14,805 nucleotides of DNA from an uncultured Acidiphilium sp. (GTDB taxonomy: Bacteria; Bacillota; Clostridia; Christensenellales; Borkfalkiaceae): assembly GCA_902495325.1 (NCBI GenBank), contig CABUWK010000050.1:1-14805 (forward strand), in the 5' to 3' direction. Position 1 is the first letter of the stretch; the number at the start of each line of letters is the position of its first letter. The notes below the pieces were generated by a model, which was given only the letters and a program-made list of their open reading frames with translations, had not been told where the DNA came from and ran no database searches. Both the position numbers and the translations under genes were made by a program. Of this stretch, positions 6,254 to 14,464 are shown one piece after another.

Positions 6254-9200
6254 AGTCGTACGATACCCTGACCGAAGGACAAAGAAAAGCCGTTTTACAG
6301 AACGAAGGCAACACTCTCGTTTCGGCATCCGCCGGAAGCGGGAAAACGTTCGTGATGATCGAACGGGTGATCCGCCTGATCTTAGAGGGAAAAGCGGACG
6401 CCGATTCCATCCTCGCCGTCACCTACACGAAACTCGCCGCCGAAGAGATGAAAGAAAAACTCGTGAAAGCGGTGATCGCCGAGATCAATAAAGGGGGCGA
6501 TTCCGGGAGATTCCGCAGAACGCTCGCCGAAATCCCCACGTCCGATATTTCCACTTTTCACAGTTTCTGCGCCAATCTTCTGAGAACCTATTTCTACGCG
6601 GCGAAAATCGACCCGCTGTTCGACATTGCCGACGAAAGCGACGCAAAAGAACTGCAAAGCAAAGCGATCGACCGCCTGTTCGAATCTCTTTACGAAAAAA
6701 AGGACGAAGACTTTCTTTCCCTCGTCCGCATTTTCCGCAAAAACCGCGGAGACGCCGCCTTAAAAGAACACGTGGAAACGCTGTACCGTTTTGCGATATC
6801 CGAAAAAGATCCCGTCGCGTTTCTGACGGACGGAGAAAAAACGACTTACGAACAGACGATAAACGCCCTCACGGAATTGCAGAACGTGAAACTCGACGCG
6901 CTCATCCGCGAGATCGGGCTTTTAAAAAAGGAAAGCTCTTCTTTTGGTCTTACAAAGCTTTGCGATCATCTTGCGACCGTAGAGGTTTCCCTGCTTTCCG
7001 TAAAAGGAAAAACCGATCCGAAAGAACGCGCTTTCGCCGCGGGCATTCCCCTGGAAAGATCGCCTCAGATCAAAAGCGAAGACGAATCCGTATTGCTTCT
7101 GAAAGAGAAGATCAAAGAGATAAAAAGCACGATAAAGGGCTTATACGAGGACATTTGTTCCTGCACGGACGACAGAACGGACGAAGAAAACAGATTCCGC
7201 TATGAGAAAGCGGAAGAGACGGGGAAAAAGCTCGGTGCCCTTTGCGCCCGTTTCGGCGAAAAGTACGCCGAAGTAAAAGCAGAAGAAAACAAGCTTGACT
7301 TTTCCGACCTCGAACATTTCACCTACCGTCTTTTAAAGGAAAACGAGGACGTACGCAGGAGCGTTTCCGAGAAATACGACTATATCTTTGCCGACGAATA
7401 CCAGGACGTGAACGGCGTTCAGGAAGCCATTCTGAATCTGATCGCACGGAACAACCTTTTCATGGTGGGAGATGTAAAACAATCCATTTACGCCTTCCGC
7501 GGATGCAATCCCGACATCTTCGCCGCCAAATTCTCATCCTATCGGGAAGGAAACGGCACTGCGATCTCCCTCGACCGCAATTTCCGGTCGTCGGACGGCG
7601 TGTTATCCGCCGTGAACAACGTTTTTTCCGAAGTGATCACCGAAGATTTCGGCGGCGTGGACTATGCCTCGAATCGCATGGAACGCGGCGGACTTTACCC
7701 GGCAGGCAGCGGACAGGCGACCCTTCATGTTTTAACGAAAACGCAAAAAGAAAAAGCCGCTCCGAGCGGCGTTTACGATCTTTTATCCGACGTTTTCTCC
7801 GAAGACGAAGACGTTCTCTCCGAAGGCGTGCTTGTGGGAAAAATCATCGAAGAAGAGCTCGGCAAACCCTTTTTCGATCTGAGACTCGGCAAAGAACGCC
7901 CCGTCGGGCTCGGCGACATCGCCGTGCTTACGAGAACTTCCGCCGGCTACACCCTCGCCGTGGTGAAACAGCTGATGAAACTCGGGATCCCCGTTTCGTC
8001 CGAGGCAAAAAATTCGATCGGCGATTACCCCGAGATCCGCATTCTGATCGCGGCGTTAAAACTGATCTCTTTTTACGCGGACGACGTGCCGCTTGCCGTC
8101 GTACTGAAAAGCTCGATCGGAAAAGTGACCGAAGAAGAACTTGCGGAGATCCGCCGTTTCTCGGGGAAACCCTCCTCGAAGGCATCCTTCCGCGAGTGTG
8201 TGGATCTGTATATCGAAAACGGCGAAGAACCCCTCAAAGGAAAGCTCCGCGACTTCCGCGACTACTTTTCGAAAATAAGACTTCTCGCAGAATTTTCTGG
8301 CGCCGGAGAAATTCTTTCCCGGCTGCTGCGGGAAACGGGGCTGGACATGGAGATCGCGGGGATGCCCCTCGGAAAACTCCGCCTTGCACGCGTGGAACGG
8401 TTCATCGCCGAAGCGACGCGCAGCGGAAAGAAGATCTCCGTCGATCGCTTCCTCGAAACGATCGAACATTCCCTTTCCGAAATTTCCCTTTCCGAAATTT
8501 CGGGAGACGACACCGTGCAGGTGATGAGCATACACGCCTCGAAAGGGCTTGAATTTCCCGTCGTGATCGTTGCGGGAATCTCGAAACGGTTCAATTTCGA
8601 CGACGGAAAAAAAGAGATCATGACCGACCGCACCTTCGGAACCGCCGTAAAATATTACGACGAACAGACGATGACCGTCGGCAACACCGTAAAAAGGACC
8701 CTTTTCCGCGAGCGGATGAAACTGAACGTCATCAAAGAAGAAGCCCGTATTTTTTATGTGGCGATGACCCGCGCGAAAGCCCGCCTGCACCTGGTCACCA
8801 CGGGCGAAGTACACGAAAACAGAACCCCGTCCTCTCTTCTTTTCGCCACGTCTTATGCCGACTTTGTCAGTCTTGCCGACATGACGATCCGCCGTTACGA
8901 CGAAGACGAACTCTCTTCGCCCGACCGGACGGCAGCGGAAAGAAAAATTCTGATCGGCAAGGGCAGAGATTCTCTTAAAGACCGCATAGCGGAAAACCTC
9001 GCTTTCCGCTATCCTTACGAGACCGCCGTGCGCCTTCCCGTGAAGCGCGCCGTCACCGCGATCGTGACGGACGAAGCCTCCGCAAAGCCGGTAACCGATC
9101 TTTGGGAAAACGAAGTTTTCTCCCCCCGCTCCCCCTTTAAAAAAGAAGCGGGCATCGCATACCACGCATTTCTGCAACATTGGGATTTTCAAGAAAAAAA

Positions 9201-9630
9201 CGTTGATAAAGAACTTATAAGGCAACTTTCCTCGGGAGAGCTCACACGGGAACAAGGAGAACTTCTCGACAAAAACCTGCTCGGCAAACTGATGCAATGT
9301 CACGTTTTTTCCGATCTTTCGCGCATGAAATGCTATCGGGAACACCCCTTCGTGGTGCCCGTTCCCGCAAAAGAAATCGATGAAAATTTACAGAGCGAAG
9401 AAACCGTTCTCGTTCAGGGCATCGTGGATCTTCTCGCCCTTTCGGAAGACGGATCCGCCGTGATCGTGGACTATAAATATTCCTCCCGTACAGATGAAAG
9501 CCTGCTTTCCGCCTATCGGTTACAGCTCGATTTATACCGCAAAGCCCTTCGTCTCGCAACAGGGATCGCTCGCACGGAATGCTACCTTTTAAACCTGAAA
9601 ACTTCCCGTCTCGTCAAAGTTCCGGATTGA
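6250..9630 (+). CDS. addA: AddA, UvrD-like helicase/nuclease subunit of AddAB
   Basis: AddA supplies the ATP-driven 3'-5' motor and one of the two nuclease sites of AddAB. The 1126-residue chain shows the superfamily 1A helicase motifs in order: Walker A ASAGSGKT with K32; motif Ia AVTYTKLAAEEM; TFHSFC; Walker B DEYQD at 382-386; motif III GDVKQSIYAFRG at 407-418; motif IV LDRNFRS; motif V MSIHASKGLEF at 759-769; and motif VI YVAMTRAKAR around 837-845. The C-terminal nuclease has H972 (AYHAFLQH), D1060 (GIVDLL) and D1074-Y1075-K1076, followed by YRLQLDLYRKAL, so it should be active. It is slightly shorter than the ~1200 residues usual for the family. The start overlaps addB by 4 nt. The 3' end overlaps the convergent lipoprotein gene by 17 nt. 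A small in-frame tandem duplication sits just before motif V. Confidence 0.96.
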   Translation: MKSYDTLTEGQRKAVLQNEGNTLVSASAGSGKTFVMIERVIRLILEGKADADSILAVTYTKLAAEEMKEKLVKAVIAEINKGGDSGRFRRTLAEIPTSDISTFHSFCANLLRTYFYAAKIDPLFDIADESDAKELQSKAIDRLFESLYEKKDEDFLSLVRIFRKNRGDAALKEHVETLYRFAISEKDPVAFLTDGEKTTYEQTINALTELQNVKLDALIREIGLLKKESSSFGLTKLCDHLATVEVSLLSVKGKTDPKERAFAAGIPLERSPQIKSEDESVLLLKEKIKEIKSTIKGLYEDICSCTDDRTDEENRFRYEKAEETGKKLGALCARFGEKYAEVKAEENKLDFSDLEHFTYRLLKENEDVRRSVSEKYDYIFADEYQDVNGVQEAILNLIARNNLFMVGDVKQSIYAFRGCNPDIFAAKFSSYREGNGTAISLDRNFRSSDGVLSAVNNVFSEVITEDFGGVDYASNRMERGGLYPAGSGQATLHVLTKTQKEKAAPSGVYDLLSDVFSEDEDVLSEGVLVGKIIEEELGKPFFDLRLGKERPVGLGDIAVLTRTSAGYTLAVVKQLMKLGIPVSSEAKNSIGDYPEIRILIAALKLISFYADDVPLAVVLKSSIGKVTEEELAEIRRFSGKPSSKASFRECVDLYIENGEEPLKGKLRDFRDYFSKIRLLAEFSGAGEILSRLLRETGLDMEIAGMPLGKLRLARVERFIAEATRSGKKISVDRFLETIEHSLSEISLSEISGDDTVQVMSIHASKGLEFPVVIVAGISKRFNFDDGKKEIMTDRTFGTAVKYYDEQTMTVGNTVKRTLFRERMKLNVIKEEARIFYVAMTRAKARLHLVTTGEVHENRTPSSLLFATSYADFVSLADMTIRRYDEDELSSPDRTAAERKILIGKGRDSLKDRIAENLAFRYPYETAVRLPVKRAVTAIVTDEASAKPVTDLWENEVFSPRSPFKKEAGIAYHAFLQHWDFQEKNVDKELIRQLSSGELTREQGELLDKNLLGKLMQCHVFSDLSRMKCYREHPFVVPVPAKEIDENLQSEETVLVQGIVDLLALSEDGSAVIVDYKYSSRTDESLLSAYRLQLDLYRKALRLATGIARTECYLLNLKTSRLVKVPD
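8471..8500 (+). repeat. Perfect 15-bp tandem duplication inside addA
   Basis: The unit CCCTTTCCGAAATTT occurs twice, head to tail and identical, with the reading frame kept. It encodes SLSEI twice (residues 741-750) a few residues before helicase motif V (DDTVQVMSIH). This position is a variable linker in the family, so the insertion is likely tolerated. Identity at the DNA level suggests a recent slippage event. Confidence 0.9.
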
Positions 9631-11263
9631 TTTTCGCTTTGAAACATGGGGAGCTGCGAAAAAGGAGAAAATCCCTGTCCGCAAAAACGGATGCTGACGT
9701 TCCCGCCGTCATAACAGAGTTTCCGGCGGGTCCTTTCAGGGTGATCGTCATGTTTCCGAGATAAATATCGACCGCGTTGCCGGTAAAAAACGTGATCCCG
9801 GCGTCGTTTTCCGCTACGGTATATTCGATCGTCGCCTTCTGCAATCCCTTTTGGAAAACTCCCTGCTTTATCATATGGTTTGCCGGCGTTCCGTCCAGCG
9901 CGATCAGATAATTCGTTCCCGGCGTTATCGCATAATACCAGATTTCGAACGTATACACGTAACCTTTCCGGAAGTAATCGGGGTTGAAAGCCTTTGAAAG
10001 CGACGCGATCTCATGCCCGCCGCTTCCGGTCAGGCGCATCACCGTTTTCCCGAAACCGTCGCCCGCTCCGACCATCGCATTCCTTGCCTCCGCGTCGGTC
10101 ACGTCCTCGAGAAATACGGGGTCGGTTGAAGAAATCGGCGTGTAATTCTCGGTCCAGTCGTAAGTAAACCCCGCCTTCAGTTCCTCTTCCGAAGGATATG
10201 TCGTTTTGTAAACCACATTCGTATAAATAAAGGTAAAGTTATCGAGGGTAAGAACGGCGTCTCCGTTCCGATTGCGTTTGTAAATACGGAACTGCCATAC
10301 GCCGTCATCGAAATCGCAAATCCGGCTGTCGGAAATATGTTTCGTTTCGCCTTCTTTCATTTCCGCAAGGCTGACCTGCCGTTCGGACGAAGATTCCCCG
10401 CCGACTTTCCGATAACCGAAATAAAAATCGGAGAATCCCGTTCCGGAAACCAATTTCACGTCAAAAGAAACTTCCCACTTGCCGGGCTTCAGATACGGCG
10501 AGAGCCCGTTTGCGATCCACTCGTTTTCCGCTCCCGCACATTTTCCGTAATCGATCACAAGCGAATTGCCCGAGATCGCGCGTACACCCGCCTCCGGTTT
10601 CACGTGAGAGGCAAGCCCCGCGGAAGAAATCAGCGGACTGTCAACGCCTTTGGCGAAATTCTCTTTGAAAAAGGCGTGCTCTCCCTTTGCGGGTTTTCCG
10701 AGAGCGGCGATATCGTCAGAACCGGAAACGTCGAAGGTTTCCGCATATTTTTCCGAAGTCACGTTTACGTCGATCTTTTCCGACGTTTCGTTTCCCGCAC
10801 CGTCTTTAACGCTGTAGATAACCGCATAAAAACCGAGCACATCCGACAAAAATCTGCCGTCTGCGATCTTCGTATATTCCGCCGGCACTGCTTCGATAAC
10901 AATATTGTCCGAAACGTCTCCGTCACGATCGTCAACGGCGGTCGCAACGGGAAGGATCAACTCCTCGCCCGGCTCTATGATAAACGTTTTCTCTCCCGCA
11001 ATCGTAAGAACGGGAGCCGCGGTATCCGGCTTATTATCGACCGACGACTCTCCCGCCGACTCGCCTGCGGATCCGGAATCCGTCTCCCGCTCCGAAACCG
11101 ATTCTTCCGGAGCGGAAACCGACGCCGATCCCGACGATATCATTTTCCCTTCTTTCGTCGATCCGTCCGCGCTTTCTTTTCCTCCGGCGCCGCAGCCAAC
11201 CGCCGCCAGACTGATCGCAAACGCGCATGCCAGTGCGACGATCGCCGTAAACTTGTTCTTCAT
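9614..11263 (-). CDS. Surface lipoprotein with Ig-like and two carbohydrate-binding-like beta-sandwich segments
   Basis: The 549-residue protein begins with a lipoprotein signal (MKNKFTAIVA, lipobox AVGC, lipid site C24), then a Ser/Glu/Gly-rich linker (about 25-80) suited to spanning the wall. Residues 82-170 resemble bacterial Ig-like/HYR or DUF5011-type domains (VDDRDGDVSDN, then YSVKDGAGNET). Residues about 195-350 and 385-512 look like CBM4/9-type jelly rolls (KPGKWEVSFDVKL, VLTLDNFTF; YVYTFEIWYYAITPG, YLGNMTITL). No catalytic motif is visible, so a glycan- or surface-binding role is inference. The start at 11263, not the open frame 16 codons further up, is set by the signal peptide and an AAGGAGGGAG site. 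The last ~37 residues (513-549) do not look like beta-sandwich and run into addA antisense; they may be a readthrough extension. It has its own promoter. Confidence 0.85.
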   Translation of the reverse strand: MKNKFTAIVALACAFAISLAAVGCGAGGKESADGSTKEGKMISSGSASVSAPEESVSERETDSGSAGESAGESSVDNKPDTAAPVLTIAGEKTFIIEPGEELILPVATAVDDRDGDVSDNIVIEAVPAEYTKIADGRFLSDVLGFYAVIYSVKDGAGNETSEKIDVNVTSEKYAETFDVSGSDDIAALGKPAKGEHAFFKENFAKGVDSPLISSAGLASHVKPEAGVRAISGNSLVIDYGKCAGAENEWIANGLSPYLKPGKWEVSFDVKLVSGTGFSDFYFGYRKVGGESSSERQVSLAEMKEGETKHISDSRICDFDDGVWQFRIYKRNRNGDAVLTLDNFTFIYTNVVYKTTYPSEEELKAGFTYDWTENYTPISSTDPVFLEDVTDAEARNAMVGAGDGFGKTVMRLTGSGGHEIASLSKAFNPDYFRKGYVYTFEIWYYAITPGTNYLIALDGTPANHMIKQGVFQKGLQKATIEYTVAENDAGITFFTGNAVDIYLGNMTITLKGPAGNSVMTAGTSASVFADRDFLLFRSSPCFKAKINPEL

Positions 11264-11281
11264 CTTTTTCTCCCTCCTTCC

Positions 11282-11312
11282 CGTGCGGATTCCCCGGCAC
11301 GGACACCGCACG
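11282..11312 (-). other. Leader hairpin next to the lipoprotein ribosome site
   Basis: In the minus-strand leader, CGTGCGG (11306-11312) pairs perfectly with CCGCACG (11282-11288) across a 17-nt loop. The 3' arm ends a few bases before the AAGGAGGGAG ribosome site of the lipoprotein gene. It could influence ribosome access or mRNA stability. No alternative pairing partner was identified, so regulation is speculative. Confidence 0.45.
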
Positions 11313-11364
11313 CTTTCAGACCGATCCGACGGTCCCTTTTTTCCGTCGTTCCTCTTCCCCGATT

Positions 11365-11393
11365 ATCATAACACAAATCGCGGCGTTTTTCAA
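11365..11393 (-). promoter_or_regulatory. Promoter of the Ig/CBM-like lipoprotein gene
   Basis: On the minus strand TTGAAA (-35, 11388-11393) and TATGAT (-10, 11365-11370) are spaced by 17 nt, and TGT just before the -10 gives an extended -10. The expected start near 11358 leaves a leader of about 95 nt that holds the hairpin at 11282-11312. It lies just after the terminator of the upstream operon, so this gene is an independent unit. Confidence 0.75.
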
Positions 11394-11436
11394 TCCTTCT
11401 GCGAAAATTCCCGGAAAAAGCGTAAAATTTTCCCTG

Positions 11437-11492
11437 AAAAAAATCCGTACCGAAAAACTTCTCTTCCGGTACGGATCTTTTTTCTTTTTTTT
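11437..11492 (-). terminator. Rho-independent terminator of the DUF512-der-zinc-ribbon operon, probably bidirectional
   Basis: A perfect 10-bp stem, ATCCGTACCG (11443-11452) with CGGTACGGAT (11467-11476), encloses a 14-nt loop. On the minus strand it is followed by a U run (A-tract around 11437-11443 on the plus strand), about 55 nt after the zinc-ribbon stop. On the plus strand it is followed by a T-rich tract at 11477-11492, so it could also stop transcripts running out of addA antisense to the lipoprotein gene. Confidence 0.88.
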
Positions 11493-11530
11493 ACAGGCTG
11501 AGCCATCCTGCCGCTCCCGCCCGGAATTTC

Positions 11531-11731
11531 TTATTTGCAACCGCCGCAGGTCTTGCAATCTCCCGTACAGTTCCCGCCGCAGGTCTTTCCCGTAGCCGTC
11601 CACATTCTGCCGCTTAAGTTTTTTCTCGCTTTCGCTTTGCACTCCGGGCAGAACACCTCGTCTTCCGATTTTCTCACATACTCGTCGAACACCTTTCCGC
11701 AGGCGTCGCATTTATACTCGAATACAGGCAT
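11531..11731 (-). CDS. FmdB-type zinc-ribbon protein with a cysteine-rich tail
   Basis: This 66-residue protein starts MPVFEYKCDACGKVFDEY, the standard opening of the FmdB regulatory-type zinc ribbons. C8-x2-C11 and C28-x2-C31 form the zinc-binding pair. The middle (NLSGRMWTATG) matches the family's linker. The tail CGGNCTGDCKTCGGCK adds five cysteines (51, 55, 59, 62, 65), giving nine in all. FmdB proteins are named for a putative regulator in formamidase operons, but the function of these small ones is not established. The start is supported by GGAGGAG 5 nt upstream. The gene is 45 nt downstream of der in the same direction, and a strong terminator follows, so it is probably the last gene of the DUF512-der operon. 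Confidence 0.88.
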   Translation of the reverse strand: MPVFEYKCDACGKVFDEYVRKSEDEVFCPECKAKARKNLSGRMWTATGKTCGGNCTGDCKTCGGCK

Positions 11732-11776
11732 TTTATCTCCTCCGAAATCATCGTTTAATCGGCTTATAGGCTTATT

Positions 11777-13096
11777 TTACTTTTCTTCCGCCCTTTCTCT
11801 CACGATAAGGCGGACAGGCGTTCCCTCAAAGCCGAAGCTCTTGCGCAGAACGTTCTCGAGATATCTTTTATAAGAAAAGTGCATCAATTCCGAATCGTTC
11901 ACGAAAAACACGAACGTAGGCGGACAGATACCGTCCTGTACGGTGTAATAAAGTTTCAGTCTTCTTCCGCTGCGCGTCGGTGGTTCGTTCGTACGGACGG
12001 CTTCGCCGATCACCTCGTTCAGCGTTCCCGTGGTGATGCGTTTGCAGGAATTTTTGTAAACTTCTTCGCAAAGCCCGAAAAGTTTATTGACCCTCTGCCC
12101 GAATTTTGCGGAAATGTAAACGGATCTGAAATAATCCATAAAGGCGAGATCGGTATGCAGTTTTTTCTCGAACTCATTGATGGTGTTCGTGTCCTTCTCT
12201 ACCTTATCCCACTTATTCATCACGACGACGGACGGTTTGCCCTGCTCGTGCACGTAGCCGGCGATCTTCACGTCCTGTTCGGTAATCCCGACGGACGCAT
12301 CGATCACGATCAGGCAGACGTCCGCGCGGCGGATGGCGGCAAAGGCGCGCACCACGCTGTAATATTCCACATCCTCGTCGACGGAACGTTTTTTACGGAT
12401 TCCCGCCGTATCGATGATGGTGTATTTCTTCCCGTCCGCTTCGAAATCGGTATCCACGGCATCGCGCGTGGTGCCCGCAAGATCGGAAACGATCGTCCTG
12501 TCATATCCCAGAAGGGCGTTCGTCAGTCTCGACTTTCCCGCGTTGGGTTTTCCCACGATCGCGATCTTCAGCCTGTCTTCCTCTTCCGCTTCATCCGTCT
12601 GCGGGAAACTCGCGCACACTTCGTCCAGAAGATCGCCGAGACCTTTCGCCTGCTCGGAAGAAATGCCGATCGGCGTGCCGAGCCCGAGCTCGTAAAAATC
12701 GAACAGCACTTCCTGACGGTAAACATCAAGCTTGTTCACGGCGAGGACGATCGGCTTGCCCGAACGGCGAAGCATCGTAGCAACGTCGTAATCGGCAGCG
12801 GTAAGCCCCGTTTTCGCGTCGCAGAAGAAGATGATCACATCCGCCGTATCGATGGCGACGTCCGCCTGTTTTTTAATGTGCTGCCACATTTCGTCCGACG
12901 ATTTCAGCTCGATACCGCCCGTGTCGATCAGGGTGAAAGCTTTTCCGCACCATTCGGCATCCGCATACAACCGGTCGCGCGTAACGCCGGGTTTATCTTC
13001 CACGATGGAAATCTTGCGTCCCGTTATTTTATTGAAAAACGTCGACTTTCCGACGTTCGGTCTTCCGACGATCGCTACCAGCGGTTTTTTACTCAT
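11777..13096 (-). CDS. der: Ribosome-assembly GTPase Der (EngA), two tandem G domains
   Basis: Der is an essential GTPase for maturation of the 50S ribosomal subunit. The 439-residue length is normal. G domain 1 has GRPNVGKS (11-18), the PGVTRDR switch (36-42), DTGG (58-61) and NKLD (121-124). An acidic linker (about 166-175) follows. G domain 2 has GKPNAGKS (182-189), DTAGIRKK (229-236) and NKWD (294-297). The KH-like C-terminal domain (about 345-439) includes the RSGRRLKLYY segment. The second P-loop reads GKPNAGKS where GRPNVGKS is usual, a mild change that keeps the catalytic lysine and serine. The frame is open 36 codons further upstream, but the start at 13096 gives the canonical MSKKPLVAIVG. 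It overlaps the end of the DUF512 gene by 8 nt (ATGAGTAA), which implies coupling. Confidence 0.97.
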   Translation of the reverse strand: MSKKPLVAIVGRPNVGKSTFFNKITGRKISIVEDKPGVTRDRLYADAEWCGKAFTLIDTGGIELKSSDEMWQHIKKQADVAIDTADVIIFFCDAKTGLTAADYDVATMLRRSGKPIVLAVNKLDVYRQEVLFDFYELGLGTPIGISSEQAKGLGDLLDEVCASFPQTDEAEEEDRLKIAIVGKPNAGKSRLTNALLGYDRTIVSDLAGTTRDAVDTDFEADGKKYTIIDTAGIRKKRSVDEDVEYYSVVRAFAAIRRADVCLIVIDASVGITEQDVKIAGYVHEQGKPSVVVMNKWDKVEKDTNTINEFEKKLHTDLAFMDYFRSVYISAKFGQRVNKLFGLCEEVYKNSCKRITTGTLNEVIGEAVRTNEPPTRSGRRLKLYYTVQDGICPPTFVFFVNDSELMHFSYKRYLENVLRKSFGFEGTPVRLIVRERAEEK

Positions 13097-14393
13097 ATCC
13101 TCGTTTGTCCTCCTTCCGTTTTCCCGACAGAACGTTGAAAAGATCTTTTCCCGTTCCGTCCGTAATAAACACCTTCGTGTCGATTTTTCCGATAAATTCG
13201 TCAAGCGTCATATCGTCGAGAAAGATATCTTCTTTCTCCTTCAGCACATATCTCGGCATCACGACGGCATCGTACTTTCCGCGGGAAAGAACCGCTCTCG
13301 AGATGTCCCCGCCCGTCAGAAGCCCCGTGCAGTTGACCGTTCTTCCGAAAAAATCGTTTTCCACGGCGAGAACTTCCGCCGTGAGCCCTTCCACAAAACT
13401 TTTCGCACGCTCTGCGATCTTCCGCATAAAAGGTGCGGCGGAAGTTCCCGAAACAAGCAGAAAACTCTCCTCGTTCGTCGTTTTTTCAAGGCTGTCCTCG
13501 AATTCCCGCATAAACTTAGCCGTCATTCCGACGCCGTTTTCGATCTGCGTGAATGCGCCGTAAAAGGAATACGGTTCCACGGGCATCCCTGCGCGGAAGA
13601 AAAATTCATCCGCCGGCTGAATAAAATTAACGCCGAACTCGTTGTTCAGCGAACGGATCTGTCCGATCACGCCCTTTGCGTAGTCTGCGTCGATATCGCG
13701 GATCTTCGTCAGCCCTTCGCGGTATCTCGTCATTCCGACGGGAACGACAGCCATTGTCTGCACCGTGGGATAGTAACGGAAAAGACTTCTCGCGGAATAT
13801 TCGAGTTCCTTGCCGTCGTTATAGTCCCGCGCCATTACGATCTGCGTGTTCATGATAATGCCCGCTTTCGCGAAACGGTCGATATATTCCACGATCTTCC
13901 CCGCAAAGCGGTTTCTCATCATGGAACAGCGAAGTTCGGGATTCATCGTGTGCACGGAAATATAAAGGGGGCTGAGTTTCAGCCGGACGATCCTTTCGAC
14001 GTCCTCTTCCGAAAGATTGGTCAGCGTCACGAAGTTTCCGCACAGAAAACTCTGGCGATAATCGTCGTCCTTCACATAAAGGGTATCTCTCATGTGCGGG
14101 GGCATCTGGTCGATAAAACAGAAAATGCAGTTGTTTCTGCAGGTTCTGATGTCGAGATTGTCGGACGCGAAAGTGAGACCTAAAGTCTCGTCTTCGTCCT
14201 TTTCGATCTCGCAGTCGGAAACGTCTCCGTTGGTCTGACGGACGGTCAGGGTAAAATTCTCCTGCTCTTCGTAATAGAGATAGTCGAGAATATCGACGGC
14301 GTTATGCCCGTCGAACGCGAGAATTTCGTCTCCTTTTTGCAGCCCGAGCTCTCCGCCCACGCTTCTTTTTTTCACTTTATCGATAATCAGCAT
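13089..14393 (-). CDS. PDZ / radical-SAM-like / DUF512 protein, der partner
   Basis: The 434-residue protein has an N-terminal PDZ-like domain (about 1-60, GELGLQKGDEILAFDG), then a radical-SAM cysteine motif C85-x3-C89-x2-C92 (CRNNCIFC) followed by FIDQMPPHMRDTLYVKDDDY, and a C-terminal DUF512 domain (about 290-425, with VSGTSAAPFM and TGLLTGGD). This architecture is conserved in clostridia and cyanobacteria, where a related family is annotated as a putative Fe-S oxidoreductase; reaction and substrate are not known. The cysteine motif predicts a [4Fe-4S] cluster and SAM chemistry. The start at 14393 gives the family's MLII opening but has only a weak GGAAA site. It is the first gene of the unit, has a good promoter 70 nt upstream, and overlaps der by 8 nt. 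The recurring pairing with der suggests a role near ribosome assembly, which is inference. Confidence 0.92.
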   Translation of the reverse strand: MLIIDKVKKRSVGGELGLQKGDEILAFDGHNAVDILDYLYYEEQENFTLTVRQTNGDVSDCEIEKDEDETLGLTFASDNLDIRTCRNNCIFCFIDQMPPHMRDTLYVKDDDYRQSFLCGNFVTLTNLSEEDVERIVRLKLSPLYISVHTMNPELRCSMMRNRFAGKIVEYIDRFAKAGIIMNTQIVMARDYNDGKELEYSARSLFRYYPTVQTMAVVPVGMTRYREGLTKIRDIDADYAKGVIGQIRSLNNEFGVNFIQPADEFFFRAGMPVEPYSFYGAFTQIENGVGMTAKFMREFEDSLEKTTNEESFLLVSGTSAAPFMRKIAERAKSFVEGLTAEVLAVENDFFGRTVNCTGLLTGGDISRAVLSRGKYDAVVMPRYVLKEKEDIFLDDMTLDEFIGKIDTKVFITDGTGKDLFNVLSGKRKEDKRGYE

Positions 14394-14464
14394 AATTTTT
14401 CCGGAATGAGTTGCCGCTTCGGTCCGCAGGGATCGGCAGACCGCTCCGCAACGTTTATTCTTTC

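Noticed and set aside
8056..9345. Minus-strand frame of 429 codons opposite addA
   Set aside because: It lies entirely over conserved helicase and nuclease motifs of AddA; no recognisable protein features.
10337..11371. Plus-strand frame of 344 codons opposite the Ig/CBM-like lipoprotein
   Set aside because: Arg-rich shadow; the opposite strand has the lipobox, domains and promoter.
11316..11711. 131-codon minus-strand frame across the zinc-ribbon gene and terminator
   Set aside because: It is an out-of-frame shadow of the zinc-ribbon gene and reads through the terminator and lipoprotein promoter.
13097..13204. Upstream extension of der by 36 codons
   Set aside because: The extension lies inside the DUF512 coding region and adds nothing conserved; MSKKPLVAIVG is the normal Der start.
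11879..14183. Plus-strand frames of 419 and 450 codons (11879-13138, 12831-14183) opposite der and the DUF512 gene
   Set aside because: The minus-strand genes are unmistakable, and the antisense frames lack any family resemblance. Codon bias that avoids TTA, CTA and TCA keeps the antisense frames open.
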